This document shows positions 35,635 to 44,771 of a DNA stretch of 64,000 nucleotides, piece by piece (the stretch's first letter is position 1; every line of letters begins with the position of its first letter). The notes beneath the pieces were generated by a model that was not told the DNA's origin, did no database searches, and saw only the letters and a program-made list of their open reading frames with translations. Location: assembly GCA_034005525.1 (NCBI GenBank), contig JAVEUP010000004.1, forward strand, positions 1 to 64,000, written 5' to 3'. The stretch comes from PWXP01 sp034005525 (GTDB taxonomy: Bacteria > Planctomycetota > Planctomycetia > Pirellulales > Thermoguttaceae). The position numbers and the translations under genes are program-made.

Positions 35635-35883
35635 TCAACACCCCAACCGGACAAGCTCGCCGAACCGCTTAAGCACCGCGGCGGCCGGCGACGGGTGGAC
35701 GCAACCGGCCAGAAGTGCGTCGGCATCCTGGCCTTCTTTTTCCAGCACGGCGCGGAATGTGTCGATGTAGGCGGCAGTGATCTCGGCATCGAATCCCTGG
35801 AGAATCCAATCCTCGAAATCGCCCCGCCGCCGCGCGAGGGACTCCGTGGTCGAACCGGTCTTGATGATCGCAATTCGGCGCAT
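35635..35883 (-). pseudogene. Probable remnant beginning with a glutamine-amidotransferase N-terminus
   Basis: The 82-residue frame starts RRIAIIKTGSTTESLARRRG, then DFEDWILQG. To me this matches the opening of GMP-synthase-like class I glutamine amidotransferases. The Cys-His-Glu catalytic core is absent: after residue 31 the sequence continues AEITAAYIDTFRAVLEKEGQ and ends in an unrelated Leu/Ala-rich stretch. The simplest reading is an internal deletion that fused two ends. A true small protein cannot be excluded. The start lies 38 bases beyond the stop of the toroid protein gene. Confidence 0.45.
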
Positions 35884-35920
35884 TGATGCCGCCCGTAGCT
35901 CCGTAGCCCCGCAATCGCTG

Positions 35921-38900
35921 CTACCGGCTCAGCTCCTGGAACAGCGGCAAATGGCGGTAGTACACTTCGAGCATCAGCAAGTGCAGGGTGGTCACGTAAA
36001 GGCGGCCGCCGGCATGACCCCAACGGTCGGGCACGGGGCGAAGTGGATGCCAACTCCCGGCCAGAGGGCCGGTCTGTTCCTGGCCGGATTCCATTAGCGG
36101 TCGCAACCGGTCGTTCCATTGGGTCCAATAAGGCTCCTGCATCTGGAACATCGCCTGCGTCGCATAGTACCAGTAGTAGCAGTCGCGCAGAGGCTGCCTG
36201 CCCGTTCCTACCTCGGGCGGGTTTCGGCGCAGGAAGTCGGCGCCGGCAATGAGGCGGTCGTTGTCGCGGTTGCGTCCCAGGTAGATGCGCATGAGCATGG
36301 CCTCGGCGGTCATGGCCAGGTTCGGGTTCCGTCCGGCCCGCTGCTCCGGTAAATCGGCGGCGTACGGGTTATACACGTACTGGCCCTCGGATTGCGGCGC
36401 CTGCGCCAGATCAAGCCAGCCGTCGACCTTGGCAAGGACTTCCGACGGCACTTCGAGCCCCGCCATCTGAGCACTCTTCAGGGCCAGCAACTGCCAGCCG
36501 GACACGGACGTGTCCGTTTCGCGCGAACGCCCCTGCGAGTCGAGTTCGTATCGCCATCCACCGCGGGTTGGATGTTGGGTCTCGCAGATGAACCGGATGG
36601 CCAATTGCGCCGGCTCGCGGAGTTGCGGATCCTGCGTCATGCCGTAGGCTTCGCACAGGGCGATGGCCGCAATCCCGTGGCTGTAAAACCAAGCCGGCCG
36701 GCTGCCGCCGGTGAACAGGTCGCCATTGGGCTTCTGGTTGCGCACCATCCAGGCAAGTCCCTTGTCCACAATCGTGCGGTGCTTGTCGTCAAGGTGCGTG
36801 TAACCGGCGCCCAAATAGGCCAGCAAGGCCAGACCGGTTGCGGCCGTATCGGCCTGCATGGTACCTAACGCCGGGTCGGGCAAGGTAACGCCCGGCGGCA
36901 ACTCGTGGAGGCTCCAGTGGCCGTCGGGGAACTGGATGCGAGCCAAGTAGTCCAGGCCCATCTCGACGGCCCGCTCCGTGCCTTCGGTTCCGCCGCGGGC
37001 TTGCGCGATTTCCGCCCGGCGTCCTTCCGTCCGATGCCGGAAGCCTTCGGTCGGTTCGTTTACGGTTCCGTCGATTGCCAGCTCACCGCCGCTACGTTCG
37101 ACCACGAACCGGCTCGAGACGTCGTGGACGACCTCGCTTTCGCGGCTGGCCCGGCGGCTGGGAACGCCGACTTCCGGCGACGGATTGAAACTGAGACCGC
37201 CCGGCCCCGGCAGCGCTGCGATCTGAACCGGCAAGCCGCTTTCCCTTCGACTGGGCTCGCCGGCCAATGCCCCTTCGGTCAACTCAATGGCCAGACCGGC
37301 CTCGGCGCCTCCCACGGCAGCCGCCAACTCCGGCTCAATCTTCTCGGCCAACCCGCGAGGCAGACCCGGGGTGGTACTCTTCCGCAAGGGCGCGCCGCCC
37401 ACGAGGGCGGCCAGCGCAGGGGCATCGTCCTGACCATCCGGCAACCTTCGCGGGCCGGGAGTTGTACCGGGGGTGGTCGAGGTGGGCCCCGGCTCGGTGG
37501 CCAACTCGGCACCGGGCGCTCGATCGCTCGGAAGGCCCGGCAAGCCCGGTGTACGCCGTTGCGAACCAACCTCGGCCGCCTGCAGCGCGGCCCCTGCCGG
37601 CGGATTGGGCTCGCCGGTACTTGCTGCAATCGGTGTACCTGCCGGCATCTCGGCAATCGCCTCGGCGATGGGCAACCGGCCGACCATGCGTTGCGGGCTG
37701 CCCACGGCGGCGACTTCGGCAGAGGCAAGCACGACCTCGCCTGAACCACGGCGGGCTAACTGAGTTGCATCCACTTCGGGCTGTGCGCCGTCCGTTGCGG
37801 GCATGCCGGCTGTGGTTGGGCTTCCTGCCGGTAGGCCGGCGGCGGCAGCGCGGGCAACGTTTGCGGGCGCGGCACTGTACGCCAATTCGCCCGACTGAGC
37901 AGCAGCCGCGCCGGCGGGCCCTGCCGAGGCCGTGTCCACTGCGGCGTCAACTTCGGTGATCGAAAGCGACGCCAGGGCCGTCGTGCGCCCCAGCGGTTCC
38001 GGCTGCCCCGCGATGGACGGAACCGGGGACGATTCGAGGCCCGATGCAAGCTGTCCGGCGAGAGCGACAATCTCTGCTGCATTCACAGCGAAGTCGGCGG
38101 AAGGGGCTGCCATGGAAGGATCGCCGGCGGGAACCTCAACGGCGGAGGTCCGTTGGACCGTCGCCACCTGCCCCGCCTCGAGCGTAGCGGGCGCCGCACT
38201 GTCCGCAGCCGTCATGCCGGCGCCGGGCCGCGGCGCTTGGTCCGAGGGTGCCACGGCCGAGGGTAAATCGATTCCGCTCGGCGCCCTGGTGAGCGTGGCG
38301 GCCACGTCTAGCCGCACGCCAGGAGCCCCCTCGCTCGCATTCAGGGCACTTGCTCTCCGCGCAACGGCAACCGGCGCCGCTTCGCCGTGATCGATCTGAG
38401 GCGCCGCCGCGCTGGTCATCGGCACGTTGCGCCGGCTCGCCGGCAACCCGGCAACCTGCTGCCGTGCGCCTTGCACACTGGCCTCAAGCGGCAAACCCTG
38501 CTTCCCGGCCGCCTCCGCAGCCGCCGTGCTTACGGGCATCGGTTCGGCCTGAATGTCGGCTGTAAGCTGCCGCCCCAGGGAAGCCCGCGCCGGGGCAGGC
38601 GCACCACCGCCTGCCAGCCTCTCCGGGGCGGATTCGTGCCGACTTACGCGCGCGATCTGCGCAGGCGCCGGAGCAGTCTCGCCCGCGCGGCCCGGCTGGC
38701 TCTCCGAGGCGATTGCCGAAAGCTCGGCAAGCGATGTTGGGGCCGCCCGAGCCATCCGGCGGCTCACGGCCGCTTCGGCCGGCGAAAGCGAACTCTCCGA
38801 AGGTGACGCAGCCTGGGCAACCGCACGACTTGGCTCCTGCGCAACCGGTTCCGCCGCGACTTCAGCCCGTTGGACGTGCCGCGTCGGACGCGGCTGCGGG

Positions 38901-40057
38901 CTCCGGGCCACCTCGGGCGCCAGATCGAGACGGCGGTGCTCCGGTGTCGCCTGCCCCGGTTCCGCGGCTGCCGCCAACGCCGGCTCCGCCGTCTGCTTGC
39001 CGGCAATCGGCCGGGACGGGTCGCTCTGGCGGCCGGCAGCCAACTCGGTTGCCGGGGCCAACTCCACCGACTGCGGCTGCGCGACAGCAGGAACCGGCTG
39101 AGGCGCCGCGGCCTCGGTCTGAGCCACCTCGGCCGGCTGCGTCAACTGCCGGGTTGGCGCAGGCGTTGTCGGCTGCCGGGGCGCCGGTTCCGACTCGCGG
39201 GCGCTGCGGGCCAACTGGGCTGCGTCAAACTGCCGTTCGGCCGAAGGTTCGTCGAACGTATGCCGCTCTTGCCGGGGTGCTCGCATTTCGCGGCGCTGGA
39301 CGGCCGCAACCTGATCGACCAACGGCTGGTCCGGCCGTTCTCCGGGCGGCCGGATTTCGGGCTCCGGAATGGGTTCGTCGGGCAGCGGGCGCTGTTTCCA
39401 CTCCTGCCGGCTCACCTGGCCGCCTGCTGCCGCCTCGGCGCGGCGCGGCGCAGAAAGCTCGGCACGGCGAAGATCCGCCGGACTCGGTTGCTGACGCTGC
39501 TGCTCAGCCGGCTCGACGTCGGGCTTCTCTTGAGTGGGCATCGGCCGCTCTGCCGTTTGAGGTTCCAGCGGCTCCGGCTCCGCATCGACAAGATCTTGGG
39601 TCTCGACCGGCTCTTCGAAACTCTGCCGCGTCTCGGGCTGGTCCGTCTGCTCCCAGTGGTAGTCGGGAACGGTTATCTGCTGGTAGACAACCTCCTCATG
39701 CCGGGCCCTCCGCAATTCCTCCTGGGCCAGCAGCCGCAAGTAGTGTTGGTGCAAGTAAAGCGCCAGCCAAAGGTGAAACAGCAAGCTGAGCAGCACGCAA
39801 AGCTGTACGCGGCGTATGACCTTCTGCTGCAAATAGGCCACCCCGCCAAACAACAGCCCCATGGTCAGCAACACGCCGAGCATGCGCACCCAGCCGTTGT
39901 AGAACACCCGCGGATCGTCGAAATCGCTGGTGGCCAATACGACGCCGGCGACAAAGGCGCCAAGGATCACCAACGCGACGTTGATGGGCCATTGCTGCTC
40001 GTCGAAGTCGACCGTGGAAACGGCCGCGACCTTGCGGATTTGCTGCTTCGTGGCCAT
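35921..40057 (-). CDS. Giant envelope protein: three membrane helices, long low-complexity linker, terminal alpha/alpha-toroid domain
   Basis: 1378 residues. Near the N-terminus are three membrane helices (NVALVILGAFVAGVVLATS; MLGVLLTMGLLFGGVAYLQ; LCVLLSLLFHLWLALYLHQH). About 850 residues (roughly 140-1000) are Pro/Ala/Glu/Gln-rich with no fold visible, containing many short phrases such as QPTTPAPTRQLTQPAEV. The last 340 residues form repeated helices with QxxDGHW-type signatures: YLARIQFPDGHWSLHELPPG, WMVRNQKPNGDLF, ICETQHPTRGGWRYELD. This is the squalene-cyclase/prenyltransferase toroid pattern, but the DXDD catalytic motif is not evident. The ExbD- and ExbB-like genes follow upstream on the same strand. 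Confidence 0.8.
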   Translation of the reverse strand: MATKQQIRKVAAVSTVDFDEQQWPINVALVILGAFVAGVVLATSDFDDPRVFYNGWVRMLGVLLTMGLLFGGVAYLQQKVIRRVQLCVLLSLLFHLWLALYLHQHYLRLLAQEELRRARHEEVVYQQITVPDYHWEQTDQPETRQSFEEPVETQDLVDAEPEPLEPQTAERPMPTQEKPDVEPAEQQRQQPSPADLRRAELSAPRRAEAAAGGQVSRQEWKQRPLPDEPIPEPEIRPPGERPDQPLVDQVAAVQRREMRAPRQERHTFDEPSAERQFDAAQLARSARESEPAPRQPTTPAPTRQLTQPAEVAQTEAAAPQPVPAVAQPQSVELAPATELAAGRQSDPSRPIAGKQTAEPALAAAAEPGQATPEHRRLDLAPEVARSPQPRPTRHVQRAEVAAEPVAQEPSRAVAQAASPSESSLSPAEAAVSRRMARAAPTSLAELSAIASESQPGRAGETAPAPAQIARVSRHESAPERLAGGGAPAPARASLGRQLTADIQAEPMPVSTAAAEAAGKQGLPLEASVQGARQQVAGLPASRRNVPMTSAAAPQIDHGEAAPVAVARRASALNASEGAPGVRLDVAATLTRAPSGIDLPSAVAPSDQAPRPGAGMTAADSAAPATLEAGQVATVQRTSAVEVPAGDPSMAAPSADFAVNAAEIVALAGQLASGLESSPVPSIAGQPEPLGRTTALASLSITEVDAAVDTASAGPAGAAAAQSGELAYSAAPANVARAAAAGLPAGSPTTAGMPATDGAQPEVDATQLARRGSGEVVLASAEVAAVGSPQRMVGRLPIAEAIAEMPAGTPIAASTGEPNPPAGAALQAAEVGSQRRTPGLPGLPSDRAPGAELATEPGPTSTTPGTTPGPRRLPDGQDDAPALAALVGGAPLRKSTTPGLPRGLAEKIEPELAAAVGGAEAGLAIELTEGALAGEPSRRESGLPVQIAALPGPGGLSFNPSPEVGVPSRRASRESEVVHDVSSRFVVERSGGELAIDGTVNEPTEGFRHRTEGRRAEIAQARGGTEGTERAVEMGLDYLARIQFPDGHWSLHELPPGVTLPDPALGTMQADTAATGLALLAYLGAGYTHLDDKHRTIVDKGLAWMVRNQKPNGDLFTGGSRPAWFYSHGIAAIALCEAYGMTQDPQLREPAQLAIRFICETQHPTRGGWRYELDSQGRSRETDTSVSGWQLLALKSAQMAGLEVPSEVLAKVDGWLDLAQAPQSEGQYVYNPYAADLPEQRAGRNPNLAMTAEAMLMRIYLGRNRDNDRLIAGADFLRRNPPEVGTGRQPLRDCYYWYYATQAMFQMQEPYWTQWNDRLRPLMESGQEQTGPLAGSWHPLRPVPDRWGHAGGRLYVTTLHLLMLEVYYRHLPLFQELSR

Positions 40058-40130
40058 GTTTCATCCTCGCGGGAAAAAGCAGGTGAACGGACGCGGCCTG
40101 GTAGGCGGCCGCGCAGCACGGCTCGCCGGC

Positions 40131-40556
40131 TCAGCCGGAAGGCCCCTCCTTCGTCGTTACCCGGTAGTCGCGTATCTTCGCGCGGTTGCAGGCATTCATC
40201 GCCGAGACCACGTAATCCCAACGGCAACGCCGGTCTGCCCGAATCACGACCGAGGCTCGGCCGGGACTGTTCACGTATGCCGCATTCAGAATGGGCTGCA
40301 ATTCGTCGAGAGTGACTATCTTTCCCGTCACGTAATAGCGCCCTTCGTGGTCAATGTTGATGAACAGTTCTCGCGGCTTGCTCGTCAGCGGTTGGGCCTC
40401 GCTCGCCTCCGGCAGCAAGACGTCCATCTCGCGCTCTTCCTCGGCAAACCGCGTGGCGACGAGGAAGAAGATCAACAGCAAGAATACGATATCGATCAGC
40501 GGGGTCAGGCCGAGTTGGCTCAGTGCCGAACCGGTCTTGATTTTCGTGGTCGCCAT
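40131..40556 (-). CDS. TolR/ExbD-type biopolymer transport protein
   Basis: 141 residues. A single membrane helix near 14-35 carries the proton-path Asp in GLTPLIDIVFLLLIFFLV. The periplasmic domain follows, with RPRELFINIDHEGRYYV-like text (about 60-80) and the conserved VVIRADRRCRWDYVVSAMNA. ExbD/TolR dimers plug into the pentameric ExbB/TolQ ring and convert proton flow into force on a TonB- or TolA-like partner. It lies 15 bases after the ExbB-like gene and 73 bases before the giant toroid protein. Confidence 0.92.
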   Translation of the reverse strand: MATTKIKTGSALSQLGLTPLIDIVFLLLIFFLVATRFAEEEREMDVLLPEASEAQPLTSKPRELFINIDHEGRYYVTGKIVTLDELQPILNAAYVNSPGRASVVIRADRRCRWDYVVSAMNACNRAKIRDYRVTTKEGPSG

Positions 40557-40571
40557 CAGATTACCTCGGAG

Positions 40572-41582
40572 CTACTTGGGCGTTGTGGCGGCTGCTTTGG
40601 GTTCTTCAACCGGGGGCTCTTCGTCCGCCGCCGGCTCGCGCCGGGTACGCCCGGAACCATCTATCTCGCGGCTGACCCGCAGTTTCCCTTCGAAACGCTC
40701 CAACTGGGGCATCAAGCCGAGAAGCGTCTCGTCGAGTTCCAACAGCAGCCGCTGAATGCGCCCCTCGAACAAGTGGGCAAGCACGGCAGCGGGAATGGCC
40801 ACGGCCAGCCCGGCAAACGTGGTTACCAGGGCGACGTAAATCCCATCGGCCAGGTGCTCCGCCTTGTTGGCGCCGGTAGGCAGGTGGGCGGTGACAAAAA
40901 ACGCCTGGATCATCCCCCACACCGTTCCCAACAGGCCCATCAAGGGCGTGACGCCGGCCGAAAGGCCCAGCCAACGCACGTTCGCATAAAGGCGCGACGC
41001 CTCCCGGCTACTGGCGTCGGCCACGGCCTGCTCCAGTTCGGAGTGCGGCCGGCCAATCTTCAGCAACATGGCTTTGATGACCGACGCCGCAGCCGACGGA
41101 TGCTGCTGGCAGAGCTTGTATGCTTTGCGAGGGTCCAAGCCGCCCTTCTGCGACGCCAAAGTACCCAGGCCACTGATCAGTTCGGGCGGCAGGACCTTGT
41201 GACGGCGCAGAGCCAGACCCCGCTCCACGCCAAAGGTGACTACCAGGAATGACATCAGCCCGATGGGAATCATCAGGAATCCGCCCCTGATGAGAAGGGT
41301 CAACAGGTTGATCTGTTCCTGTACCTGGGCGTCCTGGACCGCCGCGGCGGCCTCGGTGGCGGCGGCCTCGGCGTCGCGTTGCCGTTCGCCTTCGGCTAGC
41401 AGGCGGGCAGCCCTGGCCTCGGGCGTCTCGGCCTCGGCACTCGGACCACCCTGCGGCAAATCTTCTCCGGCCACCGGCCCGCCCTCCTGCTGGGCTCGTG
41501 CCGGCGCCGCGGTCAACATGGCTGCGGCCAGCAGCATGGCCGGGGCCAAAACCAATGGCAAGGTCCATTCACGGATCATCAT
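40572..41582 (-). CDS. MotA/TolQ/ExbB proton-channel family protein with N-terminal signal
   Basis: 336 residues. A cleavable-looking signal (LPLVLAPAMLLAAAMLTAAP, residues 9-28) precedes a Gln/Glu/Ala-rich segment (30-95). Three TolQ/ExbB helices follow: GGFLMIPIGLMSFLVVTFGV near 105, then GVTPLMGLLGTVWGMIQAFF near 215 and IYVALVTTFAGLAVAIPAAV near 250, with the conserved Thr/Gly pattern. The N-terminal extension is typical of the longer ExbB forms in planctomycetes. It precedes exbD by 15 bases and follows the TPR gene by 42 bases on the same strand, so the four genes probably form one operon. Confidence 0.9.
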   Translation of the reverse strand: MMIREWTLPLVLAPAMLLAAAMLTAAPARAQQEGGPVAGEDLPQGGPSAEAETPEARAARLLAEGERQRDAEAAATEAAAAVQDAQVQEQINLLTLLIRGGFLMIPIGLMSFLVVTFGVERGLALRRHKVLPPELISGLGTLASQKGGLDPRKAYKLCQQHPSAAASVIKAMLLKIGRPHSELEQAVADASSREASRLYANVRWLGLSAGVTPLMGLLGTVWGMIQAFFVTAHLPTGANKAEHLADGIYVALVTTFAGLAVAIPAAVLAHLFEGRIQRLLLELDETLLGLMPQLERFEGKLRVSREIDGSGRTRREPAADEEPPVEEPKAAATTPK

Positions 41583-41624
41583 GGGAACACTCTCGATGGT
41601 TGACGGAAGTCGGTGTAAACCTAG

Positions 41625-44600
41625 TTACTGTCCTCCCAGTTCCTTGAGTCGCTTCTTGGCAAGCGGTGCCTGTTCCGATTCGGGGAAGTTCTTGAGCAAC
41701 TCCTGATACTGCTGGATCGCCTGCGGTTTAAGGTCGAGAACCTCGAAGCATCGCGCGGCCTCGTAGGTGGCGTAGGCTTGCCATTTCGGGTATCCGTAGC
41801 CGGAAATCACCTTGAAGAAGCTCACGATGGCCTCGCGGTGCTCCTTCCCCTCGAACTGGATCTCGCCGATCATGAACTGCGCCCGGGCAGCCGCCTCGCG
41901 GTCGGTCATCGCAATCACCTGCTGGTACGCGGCGACGGCATCGTCGGCGCGGCCGAGGTTCTGCAGCGTCCACCCTTTTTCGTACAGCGCCTCGGGCAGG
42001 TGGGGCGAGTCGGCAAACTCGTCGATGAGCTTGTTGAGCAGGCTGAGCGCCTTCTCCCACTGCTTCAACTGTACCGCCGACTGGCCGGCGTGCAGGAGCG
42101 TCAGGGCTTTGAACTCCTTGGTCGATGGGGTCTCTACGGCGTCGTAGGCGGCCAGGGCTTCTTCGTATTTACCCTGACCGAAGAGGACCTCCGCTTCCAT
42201 GAACGCCGCGTCGGCCGCCAGCGGCCCCTGCGGCCACGTCGCCCGCTGGTAGGCAAAGGTCTTCCGTGCGTCCTCGAGCTTATCCAAGCGGAAGTATGCC
42301 CATCCGAGCTTGTGTGCGGCCTTCTCGCCGAGCGCCGCGTCCTTGGCAGCCGCCATCGACGCGTTGTACGCCGTCGCGGCCGCCGCAAATTCTCCGCCGC
42401 GGTATTTTTGCTCGCCCACGTGGTAATGGGCCTCGCAACCCAACACGCTGTCGGGGAAGCGACCGACCAGTTGCGCGAAGACCTCGGCGGCCTCGGCCTC
42501 CTTCCCCTGCGATTTCACCGCCCACGCCAACTCGTACAGCACCTTATCGCCGTTGCCGTAATCGGGGTCGTCCTTCAGAAGCGAGCGGAAGGTGGCTTCA
42601 GCCTCCGGATATTGCTTCAGCCCTGCCTGGCAAAGCCCCAAGACATAGCGAGCGTCGGACTTTTCGGCCGGCGAGGGCTCAGCGGCCAGCAGAGCCTGCA
42701 CATCTTCGACCGCCGGCGCGAACTTGCCCTGTTGCTGCCGTGCCATGCCGCGCGCATAGCGGGCACGCGGCACGAGGTTGTCGTTGGGAAATTCTTCGAC
42801 CAGTCGGCCGAGAGCCTTCTCTGCCGCTTCATACTCGTTCCGGCTCAGCAGGGACCACCCCAGGCCGTACATGGCGTTAGGCCGCAACGGGCTGTCGGCG
42901 TGGTTGTCCAGAACCTTCTGGTATTGCGCCGCGGCCGTCTCGAAGTCGCCCATTGCATAACTGTATTCGGCCAGACGATAGTGTGCCTGGTCCAGCAGGC
43001 GGCTCTCGGGGAACTCGGCAATCAGCCTGCTTACCGTGGTCGCCGCCTGCTGCCGGTTACCCGATCGGTTGTATGCATGGGCCAGGACGAGCAGCGTATC
43101 GTCAGCCTGCCGCCACTTGGCGTCGGCCTTCAACGCGGCCTCGAGCGCCTCGATGGCCGGCCCGAACTGCCCAAGTTCGGCATGGCTGCTGCCAATCAAA
43201 TACTGCGCCTCGGCAACCGTCGCGGGCAGCTTCAGGTCCTTGAGAATGGGCGTCAGCGCATCGATGGTTTCCTGGGACTTCTTTTGCAGGTGCAAGGCCA
43301 AGCCGCGGCGGACCTTCCACACCTCGGCGTCCGGATGGTTTGGGTTCTGCTTCAGGGCCCGGGCGAAGAACTGTTCCGCTTCCGCATGCTGCTTCAACTG
43401 CAGCGCGCTCTCGGCCGCGACGTGGCATACGTCGACCACCAAGTCGTCCTCGGGATGCTTCGCAAGGAACTCGCCTGCGTGCTTGTGCGCAGCCGGGTAA
43501 TCCGCCTGCCCCAAGGCAGCGAAAGCCGCCATGTACAACGCCTGTGGGGCCGCCGGGTCGTCGGGATACTTCTCGGCAACGGCCGCGTAAAGCCCGACCG
43601 ATTCGCCGCGCCGCCCGGGGATTTCGTACCTGGCGTCGGCCTGGTCCATCAGAAGCTGCGGGAGGAACGGGCTCTCGGTCGCCTTGGGCAGGACGACCTC
43701 GACGACCGCCAAAGCCTCGGCCGGCTTGTTCTCTCTGAGCAATGCCCGCGCGGTCCAGTGCGCAGCTTCCGCGGCGGCGGAACCGCCGCCTTCGGCAACC
43801 GGACGGAGGACCGCCTGGGCCTTCTCGAACTCGCCAGCCAGGTAGTAACACTTGCCGCCTTCGAGTCTGGCCGCCTCGGCGAACTGCGATTGAGGGAATT
43901 TTGCAGGCACGGTGTCGTACAGCGCCGCGGCCTCCGAGTACTTCTTCTGCATGGCCAGCGCCGCTGCCTGACGCATCGTGGCGTGGTCGGCCAGCGAAAA
44001 TCCTTCCCGGCCCGCCGCCACGGCAAGCCACTGAGCGGCCGGGCCATATTGCTTCTGCATGAACAGCACTTCCCCGCGCCGCATGATGACCTCGGTGCGC
44101 AACGCGTGATCCTTGAACTTTTCGAGGAAGGCATCGTACGTCTTGCCGGCCTCGGCCGGCTGGTTCAGTTCCTCCTGGGTCACCCCGAGAGCGTACATCG
44201 CGTCGGGCACCAGATCGCTGTCCGGGTGCTTCTCAATGAGTCGGGCGTACATTTCGGCGGCTGGCTGCCTCTTCCCCCGGGCGTAGAGGCACTCGCCGCG
44301 GTAGAAGACCGCCTGGGCTGCATGGCGGCTTTCGGGGAACTTCTCGAGCAATTGTTCGAACGAGGCCGCGGCCGCGTCGTACATCTCCGCTTTCCCCTGC
44401 TGGCCCAGGGTGTACTGAGCCACCCCGCGGTAGAAATGCGCTGCTTCCAGCATGTCGGAGTCGGGATAGGTCTTGATCACGGTGTCGAATGATTGCACCG
44501 CCTGCTCGAACTTCTCCGTCTTCAGGTAGCACACGCCCAAGTGCAAATGCGCATTCGGCAAACGCGGATGAGCCTGGTTCGCTTCGATGAACTTCACCCA

Positions 44601-44771
44601 CTCGGCGGCTGCCAGATCGAACACCCCCCGGTTCTGCAGGGCGACGGCGGCAGCGTACTGGCGAGTCGCGGCGTCGCTTTTCGTTTCCGCCGGGAACGCC
44701 GTTTGGACCCAAAGGGTCAAGAGGAACGCAGACAAGACGAGGCAAGCGCGCAGGCCAAAGATTGACTTCAT
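41625..44771 (-). CDS. Large secreted TPR-repeat protein
   Basis: 1048 residues. A signal peptide (GLRACLVLSAFLLTLWVQTA, then FPAET) leads to an almost continuous array of roughly 34-residue TPR repeats, about 28 in all. Recurrent phrases are AEMYARLIEKHPDSDLVPDA, FETAAAQYQKVLDNHADSPL and YEEALAAYDAV. The pattern resembles YbgF/CpoB and BamD-type periplasmic TPR proteins, which work beside the Tol system, but it is many times longer. The start at 44771 is preferred to 44891 because the signal begins there. It heads the presumed operon with the ExbB-like, ExbD-like and toroid genes. Confidence 0.87.
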   Translation of the reverse strand: MKSIFGLRACLVLSAFLLTLWVQTAFPAETKSDAATRQYAAAVALQNRGVFDLAAAEWVKFIEANQAHPRLPNAHLHLGVCYLKTEKFEQAVQSFDTVIKTYPDSDMLEAAHFYRGVAQYTLGQQGKAEMYDAAAASFEQLLEKFPESRHAAQAVFYRGECLYARGKRQPAAEMYARLIEKHPDSDLVPDAMYALGVTQEELNQPAEAGKTYDAFLEKFKDHALRTEVIMRRGEVLFMQKQYGPAAQWLAVAAGREGFSLADHATMRQAAALAMQKKYSEAAALYDTVPAKFPQSQFAEAARLEGGKCYYLAGEFEKAQAVLRPVAEGGGSAAAEAAHWTARALLRENKPAEALAVVEVVLPKATESPFLPQLLMDQADARYEIPGRRGESVGLYAAVAEKYPDDPAAPQALYMAAFAALGQADYPAAHKHAGEFLAKHPEDDLVVDVCHVAAESALQLKQHAEAEQFFARALKQNPNHPDAEVWKVRRGLALHLQKKSQETIDALTPILKDLKLPATVAEAQYLIGSSHAELGQFGPAIEALEAALKADAKWRQADDTLLVLAHAYNRSGNRQQAATTVSRLIAEFPESRLLDQAHYRLAEYSYAMGDFETAAAQYQKVLDNHADSPLRPNAMYGLGWSLLSRNEYEAAEKALGRLVEEFPNDNLVPRARYARGMARQQQGKFAPAVEDVQALLAAEPSPAEKSDARYVLGLCQAGLKQYPEAEATFRSLLKDDPDYGNGDKVLYELAWAVKSQGKEAEAAEVFAQLVGRFPDSVLGCEAHYHVGEQKYRGGEFAAAATAYNASMAAAKDAALGEKAAHKLGWAYFRLDKLEDARKTFAYQRATWPQGPLAADAAFMEAEVLFGQGKYEEALAAYDAVETPSTKEFKALTLLHAGQSAVQLKQWEKALSLLNKLIDEFADSPHLPEALYEKGWTLQNLGRADDAVAAYQQVIAMTDREAAARAQFMIGEIQFEGKEHREAIVSFFKVISGYGYPKWQAYATYEAARCFEVLDLKPQAIQQYQELLKNFPESEQAPLAKKRLKELGGQ

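Noticed and set aside
38713..40315. Two long plus-strand frames opposite the low-complexity linker
   Set aside because: They arise from the biased Pro/Ala/Gln codons of the giant protein and show no fold or motif.
41778..44492. 904-codon open frame on the plus strand
   Set aside because: Entirely antisense to the TPR gene. The repeats of the TPR gene keep the opposite frame free of stops.
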